A DNA stretch of 64,000 nt from Pleurodeles waltl (taxonomy: Eukaryota; Chordata; Amphibia; Caudata; Salamandridae). The translations under genes and the position numbers were made by a program. Below the pieces are notes generated by a model. It had not been told where the DNA came from. It worked only from the letters and a program-made list of their open reading frames with translations, and did not search any database. Location: assembly GCF_031143425.1 (NCBI RefSeq), contig NC_090444.1:1314663324-1314727323 (forward strand), read 5' to 3'. Positions 56,491 to 64,000 of the stretch are shown piece after piece; position 1 is the stretch's first letter; every line of letters starts with the position of its first letter.

Positions 56491-56929
56491 TATTTCAAGT
56501 ACATTTTAACTATAACAGCTTAATTGCTATGGTTTTGTGCATGTAAAATCTAAACCCACCTTTAACATTCTTGTATACATTTAGGCCTTTTAGTGACTGT
56601 TTATTTTAGTGAATTTCTAAGTTTTTTAAAATTCTCCTTACTAACTATAACATCCTTGTAACCTTTGTTTTTTCAGTGAATTTCTAGTTTTTGTTTAATG
56701 TTAAGTAAGATGCCTATCGCAATGCATGGTTGGAGGGGATGGATGCAGGGCTGGGGCTGGCATTGTGTTGCCCCCACCCAAGCTTGCTCCTGCCCACCCC
56801 TCCTCCTTTCCACCCACCGTCCAAGTGCATGTCCCTGCTCCTTCATTACAGCCCTGTGTGGCTGTTGTTCTGCCACTGCCCTTCCCACCACCCCTGAACA
56901 GTTAGCTTGCTGTCCCACTTACCTCCTCC

Positions 56930-57735
56930 CTACCCTCTGTTGTCCGAGTCCAAGGACCAGACCCTTCCCTCCTGTTTTGCATGGTCCGATGTGCTGCCAC
57001 TGCCCCCTCACTCCTGCCCTTCATGGTCCATTATGCTGCAAATGTCCCTCCTGTCTGTCCAGTATGGTCATCCTTTGCCTCTTTCCCCTATGTTCTCTGT
57101 TGTCCATGCGCATGATCCTGTCCCCTTCCTTATTGCTTTCCATGGTCCGTTGTGCTGCACTGGAGTCCCGTTTGCCCTGTGTGGTGTATTGTGCTGCTGC
57201 AACCCCTGACGCTTACCCTGTAAGGTCAGTTTGGTGCCCCTGCCCATTTCCATCCTTCCCGCTGTTGTTTGAGTCCATGTTCCTACTCTATTCCTCCTGC
57301 CCACAGTGATCTAATGTACTATTACTTGCCAACATTCTGATCTTGCTGAGAGAGGTTTTGAAAAACAAACCTGGGGAATAGGTTTTCCTCACTGACTTAC
57401 ATTGAAAAAGAGGAGGTTTTAGGCAAGAGGCAGTTAAAATGAAGCCCTTTTGAACTTAAAAACATTGTGAGTCTCATGCCTGAATCAGGAATGCTGGCAT
57501 GTATGGTTGTACTGCCAGTGCCTCTTTCTTCTGCCCTCAATGGTCTGTTATATTGCCACAGCCTCTCCTGCATGGTTGGTTTGTTGTCCCTGCCACCCTT
57601 TCCCCCTGCCCTCCATGGTTCGTTGTACTGCCACTGCCCCTCCTGCCTGCTCAGATTGGTCAACTTACTGCCTCTGCACCCTCTTCCCTGCCCTCATTTA
57701 TCTGAGTCCATGCCCCTGATCTCTGCCTCCCCACA
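56930..57735. repeat. Degenerate ~55-bp minisatellite in two blocks
   Basis: Blocks 56930-57300 and 57497-57735 repeat CCTGCCCTCCATGGTCCGTT, then TGCTGCCACTGCCCCTCCTG, with strong variation. About 190 unrelated bases separate them. Both blocks end CTGCC(T)CCCCACAG...TCTAATG, so the whole block may have been duplicated. The 203-residue plus-strand frame at 56698-57309 is a by-product. Confidence 0.75.
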
Positions 57736-57944
57736 GTATTCTAATGAACAACTAGATCACTAATATTCTATATTTATGACAAAAGTGTGGTACGCCTGAC
57801 TTCTTGATGTAATCAAAACTGTAATACCTAAAGTATTTAATTTAGTAATTATAAAAATTAGAGGTTATGGTTAGTGGTCTAAAAACTAAAATGAGGACAC
57901 ATTTTCTGAGTTTTCAAATAGCGACAAAGCACTTTAAAATTATT

Positions 57945-58060
57945 TGCTATCTTTATGTACCAAAATGAATATGTCCTTATGTAATGTAACTAATACTCAT
58001 GTATAGCACATCCAGTACCTTCGGGTCATGTCTGAGCTATATAAAACTGCATAAAACTAC
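57945..58060 (+). mobile_element. tRNA-SINE 3' fragment
   Basis: ACCAAAATGAATATGTCCTT, then ACTCATGTATAGCAC and GAGCTATATAAAACTGC match the 3' half of the SINEs at 26.8 and 27.5 kb. The tRNA-like head is missing. Confidence 0.7.
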
Positions 58061-58217
58061 AAATATAAGTGTTTTGACAGTTCTATCACTGGAGTCTACT
58101 TGGGCTTCACGTGGGTGATATGTGTGCTACATTTGGGGTCTTTTTTCTCTGGTGGCCATCTTGGGAGGCTTGCTTGGTATGAAGCTACCTAATTCTATAT
58201 CAAGACCGGAGGCGAGG

Positions 58218-58402
58218 ATTATGCAGCCTTTCTTCAAATTTATTATTACAGCAAGTTCAAAGTTCAAGTAAAAAACACAGTAAACAACGTTACATAACTC
58301 AAGAGTCCAACAGTGTAACCATGGCAACCATAAACCAATAGAAGTACTGTCCAAACGTCCAAAAAAATGTGTGTCGGGTCCAGTCCGACGTCTTTCTTCA
58401 CT
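58218..58402 (+). repeat. DIRS 2 left inverted terminal repeat
   Basis: GGATTATGCAGCC...TTCAAAGTTCAAG... to TCCAGTCCGACGTCTTTCTT is complementary to about 62778-62953, with several mismatches. Confidence 0.85.
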
Positions 58403-58939
58403 GCTGACCCGTTAGTTAAGTCCCTCACTTCCTTAACATTTTTTTGTTACATGTTGCCAGTGGGTTTGCCATGTGATATTGAAGCTGTATGCTCATGTTA
58501 ACATTGCCATTCTTTATTGCAGCTTAGCAACTTCTCTTAGAGGCAATGTGTGGTAGGCTGTGCCCCGAGCACTCACCCGAATACCTTGCAGGTCCGCTAG
58601 GTGGCGTGCTTTTGTGCCGCTCTCGGAAACAGTTAGGCGCGCTGTGACCCGTTTCTCACGCACTTAAAACAGTGTGGTACCGACACATAGCGCACGCTAG
58701 GGTGAAGCGATCAAGACCCTTAACCTTTGTTTGGGTCTCCAGGAATAGTTTTTCCTCCCTACCAACCCTCACTGATACCGCGCACTAGCGGTAAGATTCA
58801 GGCAGCAGCCTGTTATCCCGAGCACCCTCTAGTGGATTATTCCCAGTATATTAACCATTATAAAGAGCACCTGTGAGGGGTTTGCCCTAGTGTATACATT
58901 TCAATGTGTTTCAGGCACAAGTGCTCTCACCCCAGTAAA

Positions 58940-60345
58940 ATGGATTCCTTTGAGGATCACACTTACTCCCACAATCTGGCATCAGAGGAGGAATGGCCCC
59001 CGCAGCGCCACCTTCCTGCAGGGGAGGAAAAGCTCCTCTCCCAGGCAATTGCCAAGGTGCTGGCACCCCTGCAGGACAGAGTGGACAAATTGATGTTCCA
59101 AGTCTCAAATGGCTCGGAAATCTTGGGGGACGCAGGGGCAGGCACTAGTGCCTCGGGTACCACAACCTTTTTGAGGTTGTGGAAGCGTGAAGCTGAGCAC
59201 CTGGAGGGCTTCGACCGATTACGGGAGGGCTTCCATAAGAGTGTGCGTACACTAAGGAATTTACCCTGCCAGGAAGATGCTTTGCCCAGAGATCTTGGTG
59301 ACAAGGTCGCCCTGGAATTCAACCCCGACCTGGGGTCTCCCCAATATGGGGGTGTGATACTGATGATGAGAGCTCATTGGATGAGGGCTGCGACAATGGC
59401 AGGCCCTGGTTCCCGACCGCCTCAGGCTATGGTGAAGGGGACCAAGAGGACACTGATATGTTCGATCCAGAAGATATCTACCACCCAAGGTCTTCAGAGT
59501 GGGCCCAGATCAAAAAGTGGCAGAGTGTGGGGTTAATAAAATCCGTCACTCCTTAGATAAGGAGGTAAGGGCTCGCTTACGTGGGGAGTGCCCTAGGCCA
59601 GCCTTGGAGGGCAAGGTGTCAGCCACTCTCTCTATTGTCCCACAGCTTTGCACATTTTTTTCCAAGTATAAGAGAGACCCTAAAAAAGGGATTGTTCCTT
59701 CCTGGTGTGCTTGCCAGGATATGCTTCTGGATGTCTTAGGCCCCTTGACTAAGATAATATAGCTTGTGGAACACTCTAAATAGTCGGGGTCCCCACTGCC
59801 CTCTGACACTGTGGCGAACTGGGCACAGTGGGTGGTCTGTCTGCTCGGAAACTCCAACTGTGTCCTTTCCAATTAGAGACAATAACCTTTCCTGATAAAG
59901 ATCGACACCAAACTCGGGGAATTTCCATCTTTTGAAGCAGGCACAATAGCGGAAGGCAAACTTTTCGGGAAACCCTTTGTGAAGGAGCTTGGGAAGTTCG
60001 TGGCAACCTTCTCTGCACTCAATAAGGCGCAGTCATCCATTAAGAAAATTTTCCCTGAGAAGGTTTTCTACAGGGCCGAAAAAGGCAGGGGTCGCTCCTC
60101 TGGCTAGCCATTCCAATGTGGCCCCTCCAAAGGACAAGTCCGCCGCAACAATGGCTTGTATGATGGCAGGCAGGGCATTTTCTTCCCCAACCGAGGAGGC
60201 GGGAAAGGTAGACCCAACGGTGCTGCCACAGGAGGAGCTAATACTCCAGGAGGCTCCAATGGTCAGCACTACCCTTTATCCCCATCTAAGACTGGGAGGG
60301 AGACTGAGGCTGTTCACCCACAGATGGGCCCAGATCACTTCTGAC
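58940..60345 (+). pseudogene. DIRS 2 gag-like protein, broken
   Basis: MDSFEDHTYSHNLASEEEW opens at 58940. The frame holds LLSQAIAKVLAPLQDRVDKL and a region rich in charged helices, then shifts near 59340 and again near 59520. The next frame has KIRHSLDKEVRARLRGECPR and YKRDPKKGI (59540-59700), parallel to the conserved gag segment of DIRS 1, and stops at 59760. Later pieces read WVVCLLGNSNCVLSN and GKPFVKELGKFVATFSALNK, with an RG-rich NRGGGKGRPNG tail. Confidence 0.75.
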
Positions 60346-61330
60346 CCTTGGTTGCTGGAGACGGTCAAGTGCTTCCACACAGAATTCTATGGGACTCCAA
60401 TTCAAACCGTGAGGCCACGTTCAATGTGTTTTTCTTTAGGAGTCGGAGTTGATCGATACAGAGGTCCAGGAATTACTCTCCAAGGCAGCTATATCTCAGA
60501 CGAGTCTACATGCAATGGGTTTTCTGAGCAACCTATCCTGGTGGAAAGGAAGGACAAAGGATACCGACCAGTGATAAACCTCAGGGAGTTTGATTGGCTG
60601 GTATTTCGCTACTTCAAGATGGAGGGCATTCACCTCCTTCAAGACCTCCTCCTTCATGGCGACTGGCTTACCCAGATGGACTATAAAGATGCCTACCTGA
60701 CGAGGACCATTTTCTCTCCTCACCGTTGTTTCCTCCAGTTCCAATGGAGGGACCAGATCTATGAGTTCCAGTCCCTACCTTTTGGCCTCTCCTCGGCTTC
60801 ATGGTGCTTCACGAAGCTCCTGAAAACTGTTGTGGAGACTCTATGACCACAAGGCATCAGGCTGATCATATATCTCGACGATATCCTGCTTACGTATCAA
60901 TCGCGCACACAGCTGATGGTCCACCTAAACACAACTATTGCCTTAATGCAGGACCTCAGGTTTGTCATCAACAGACAGAAATTAGAACTGATTCCTTCTC
61001 AATCAATGAATTTCCTGGGGTACTTGATAGACACCACATCAGCCATGTTGAAACTCCCAGAACGCAAGACTCTCAAGATCAGAAAGGAACTTTTGAAAGT
61101 GCTCAGCAGAGACAGGATATCCCTCAGACAACTAGCGAGGATAGTAGGACTGTTGTCATCTTAGATCCAGGCTATCTTTCCAGGGTCAATGCCCTACAGG
61201 GCCTTGCAACGACTAAAGGCATCCCATATGAGGAGAGGTTTTACGTACTCGGAGCTGTTGACACTGTCTCCGGAGGCCAGAATAGAAATTCAATAGTGAA
61301 TAGGCCACATGGAAGCATGGCCAGACATCC
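60200..61330 (+). pseudogene. DIRS 2 reverse transcriptase, broken, RNase H lost
   Basis: LRLGGRLRLFTHRWAQITSD leads into RPVINLREFDWLVFRYFKM, motif A QMDYKDAYLTRTI and LPFGLSSASWCFTKLLK. TGA at 60844 interrupts, then the same frame continues with IIYLDDILLTYQS, so the YLDD catalytic box is intact here, unlike in DIRS 1. ISLRQLARIVGLLSS is followed by another stop at 61162. The RNase H domain is essentially absent: after SPEARIEIQ, unrelated frames lead quickly to the recombinase. Confidence 0.83.
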
Positions 61331-61529
61331 ACATCCCTTGGTGACACAGGGACACCTGAACCTGAGGCTTGGAGGATTTTAGGGGACGATGGCAGGAAAT
61401 CGGACTTTCGGAGGAAGCTGACAATCTCATCAGACAGGCATAGGCTTCGGCACGACCAAGAGATATATATCGGCATAGAAACAATGGTCCCGTTGATGTA
61501 TGGAGAAGCACTTGGATCCTATGGGGGGC

Positions 61530-62321
61530 CTCAGTTATACACATAATTAATTTCCTTGCGGAAGTATGCAAATCAGGACTGGCTTATCACACAGTTAATT
61601 CCTTTAGATCAGTCATATCAGCGGGACACCTTCCCATCAATAATATCCCGGTGGGGGAGTATCCTTGGGTTTGTAAGTTGCTTAAAGGCATCAGAATGTC
61701 TAGGCCCCTGGAACCCAGGTATTCAGGCTTATGGGACGTTAAAAGAGTCCTTCAACTCCTTTCAGAATGGCAGGATAATCAATACTTGTCCAGGAGGGAG
61801 ATATCAGTGAAGTTGGCCATGCTGCTTTGTCTTATTTCCTGCAAGAGGGTTTCGGATGCCCCGGCCGTTGACATCACAGCAAGAGTTTTCACACCAGAAA
61901 AGGTCACATTTACTATATCTAGATGGACAAAAACTAATATCAGGTCGGTATCATATCCTAGCTTTGAAAGTCCTCCTAAACTTTGTGTGGTTAGGTGCCT
62001 TAAGGTGTATGAGGAGATGATGGTGGAAATAAGACCACCAGGTGAGAAACAACTGTTAATTACCATCAAGAAGCCACACAGGGCGGTTTCTTCAACGTCT
62101 ACTGCCAAGTGGGTAAGATGGATTGTGATGGAGGCAGGCATTGATGTCCGCCTTTTTGATGTGCACTCCACCAGAGGGGCGATGGCCTCTAAGGCGGTAA
62201 AAGTAGGAAGCAAACTGTAAGATATTATGAGTGCGGCCAACTGGTCAACAGAATCCACCTTTAAGAAATTCTATTTCAAGTCTATTCATGAAGCTGCCTC
62301 GCTGGTGGTGAGTAAGCTTTG
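61530..62321 (+). pseudogene. DIRS 2 tyrosine recombinase, one nonsense codon
   Basis: IINFLAEVCKSGLAYHTVNS and YPWVCKLLKGIRMSRPLEP give the core-binding domain, N-terminally truncated. The catalytic domain keeps Arg I in LCLISCKRVSD, His-x-x-Arg in FDVHSTRGAMASK and the nucleophile Tyr in FKKFYFKSI. A single TAA at 62218 falls between the His and Tyr motifs. The stop is at 62321, immediately before the internal complementary region. All catalytic residues survive, so this is the better preserved recombinase of the two. Confidence 0.88.
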
Positions 62322-62326
62322 AACAT

Positions 62327-62425
62327 GCACAATCCCCATGTCCAGTCTTTACACGGAATGAGAAATTTCCTAGCTAATGTGAAGGAAAGTTTAAATTCTA
62401 TTAAGGACACGGAGAGGATTATCAC
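62327..62425. promoter_or_regulatory. DIRS 2 internal complementary region
   Basis: GCACAATCCCCATGTCCAGT complements the left outer end, and GGAATGAGAAATTTCCTAGC onward complements 62947-63017. Same design and position as in DIRS 1. Confidence 0.85.
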
Positions 62426-62777
62426 ATCCTATGCTCTGGCAGTATACCCTCCCTGGGTTTTCTCTGATCAAATCAAGGAATATATCAGAGAGGGGAGTTA
62501 TACAGGAGCACTTCACACAGGTAATATTCATATTCACAAACTACTGACTTATGCATGACGTTTCTGAGATGGTTATACGTTAGTTTGAATGCCATTTGAT
62601 CTCCTTCGTAATTTCCTTGGAAACGTATCATTAAGATGTAAGGTTGTTGGATGTTGTTTAATGCTGGTTTCGAGTTGCTAATGGTAATCAAGTATGATGG
62701 AGGATGAATAATGCTTTGATTATATTCTAGGATGTGAATCTAAGATAGATTGAGGCTGCTTGAACTTAACTTCCTAT

Positions 62778-63017
62778 AGTGAAGAAGAGGAAGGACTGGA
62801 CCAGACACGCATTTGGGCAGTACTTCCATTGGTTTATGGTTACCCTGGTTAAGCTGTTGGACTCTTGAATTATGTAACGTTGTTTACTGTGTTTTTTAAC
62901 TTGAACTTTGAACTTGCTGAAATAATAAAAGTGAAGAAAGGACTGTATAATCCAAGCCTCTGTGTCCTTAATAGAATTGAAACTTTCCTTCATGTTAGCT
63001 AAGGAATTTCTCATTTC
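62778..63017 (-). repeat. DIRS 2 right inverted terminal repeat and extension
   Basis: 62778-62953 mirrors 58218-58402. 62954-63017 (GCCTCTGTGTCCTTAATAGA onward) is the right-specific extension complemented by the internal region. Confidence 0.85.
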
Positions 63018-64000
63018 CTTATTTACTGCAGTATCCTCAGTAGAAGCTGCTCTCAGTTTTCCCCTTCGATTCCATCAAGATGGCGTTCAGGTGTAGCACA
63101 TTTTTGGCATAAATTTAGAATGTTAGCACTGTAATTGCTCATAAGAAGACTGTAATCTGCTGATCATCAGGGAGTTAACTGGCAGTCTGCTGTTCGTGTT
63201 GAAAGTGCATGTTTCAGTCCGCATGTCAGAAGGTTTTAATGAAATAGAAGAGGAAGGTATTTGAGAACTCAATGAAAACATTAAAAAATGTCTTTCTACA
63301 GCAGTAACCATAATTTCTATGATAAAATGAACCCCCTCATTTTTTTCACTTTCTAAATTAAATGCTTTAAGTTTTACCAGTTTGATTAAATAAAGATGGC
63401 TTCAGGTGTGATACACTTTTGTCATAAGTAAGACTGTGCGCTCTAGTTGTTCTTTAGAACACTCTGGGTGGCTGCAGTAGAACACAAAAGAACACAACTG
63501 ACAGACTGCGCCTGTTGGAAGTTTTTTACTGAAAATGTCAGACACATTCTCATATAGCTGAGAAAGATAGTAGAATTTACAGAAAATATGCTCTGATTTT
63601 AGTTTCTGGAGCACCTTCCATAACCTCTATGGGAAAATAATGAGAAAACTGTTTTCTCTCAAACATGTTTCATGAAATCTCAGCAGCAGGGTAAAATCAC
63701 ATTAGAACACACCACAATTCCTAAAGTTAGTATGGTACCTTTAACAAATGATTTTTATTGTAACAAACATTTGGCATCACCCTTTATACGTTCTTATTGT
63801 GACCATCAAAACCTGCCATGCACGACAATGCATTTCAATGGAGTGCTATCATGTATATTGGTCCCAGGATGGCTGCCATCACTTTCAGGTTGAAGTGCCA
63901 ACAGCTAATCAGATCTCATCATGAGATCTGTGCTTAAGCTCCGCCCAGATATTCAGATTTTGATTTATTTTACTATCTCAAAAACTACTGAACAGATTTA
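63018..64000. other. No recognised gene; possible diverged duplication
   Basis: AAGATGGC(G)TTCAGGTGT...ACACTTTTGTCATAA occurs near 63078 and 63394, hinting at an old tandem duplication of about 315 bp. AGATCTCATCATGAGATCT at 63910-63928 is a small palindrome. The last 60 bases look like the start of another repeat. Confidence 0.4.

Larger units (their letters stand above)
58201..63017 (+). mobile_element. DIRS-like retrotransposon 2, internally deleted, inactive
   Basis: Inverted repeats (58218-58402 and about 62778-62953) enclose gag-like, RT and tyrosine-recombinase genes. Most RNase H sequence is missing between about 61330 and 61500. The internal complementary region (62327-62425) matches the outer ends. 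This copy is clearly diverged from DIRS 1 (perhaps half of amino acids shared), although the right-end extension TGTCCTTAATAGAATTGAAA is shared by both, so they are separate but related lineages. Confidence 0.88.

Noticed and set aside
56698..57309. 203-codon plus-strand Cys/Pro/Leu-rich frame
   Set aside because: It overlaps a degenerate ~55-bp repeat and has no recognisable domain or splice context.

Overview
This is eukaryotic, almost purely repetitive DNA. No continuous host gene is visible. The repeats are: decayed DIRS-like tyrosine-recombinase retrotransposons, a Penelope-like element with a GIY-YIG nuclease, a complete PIF/Harbinger transposon with Myb-like genes, L2-like LINE relics, tRNA-derived SINEs, LTRs over 2 kb long and foldback elements. 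This mix suggests a giant amphibian genome, most likely a salamander and perhaps a newt such as Pleurodeles. The organism is inferred from repeat content and recall of salamander repeats, not from a search.

Layout. 0.95-4.5 kb: minus-strand DIRS-like relic holding gag-like, RNase H and recombinase remnants, with a small foldback element inside it. 5.0-9.5 kb: minus-strand Penelope-like element with a purine-rich tail and a hammerhead-ribozyme-like motif at its 3' end. 12.4-20.8 kb: L2-like LINE relic split by a 7,582-bp Harbinger element that has perfect 14-bp terminal inverted repeats and a TAA target duplication. 24.1-27.7 kb: tandem duplication carrying tRNA-SINEs, with a solo LTR in its first copy. 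29.9-31.4 kb: ~160-bp tandem repeat broken by a foldback element built from a dozen consecutive palindromes. 31.5-35.0 kb: another L2 relic cut by a 2,689-bp solo LTR with GTAGA duplications. 37.5-43.1 kb and 58.2-63.0 kb: two plus-strand DIRS-like elements with inverted terminal repeats and internal complementary regions. 44.6-45.2 kb: second palindrome-train element. 45.3-47.6 kb: second copy of the first LTR family. 47.8-48.0 kb: the best candidate for a host exon. 54.6-57.7 kb: degenerate minisatellites.

Every protein-coding element carries stops, frameshifts or lost catalytic residues, so all look like fossils. Nesting gives a partial history: L2 copies are oldest, then Harbinger and the GTAGA LTR landed in them, and the ~160-bp array predates the palindrome train inside it. 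The most unusual signal is the palindrome-train family: two copies share termini and layout, but many hairpins differ in sequence while each stays self-complementary.
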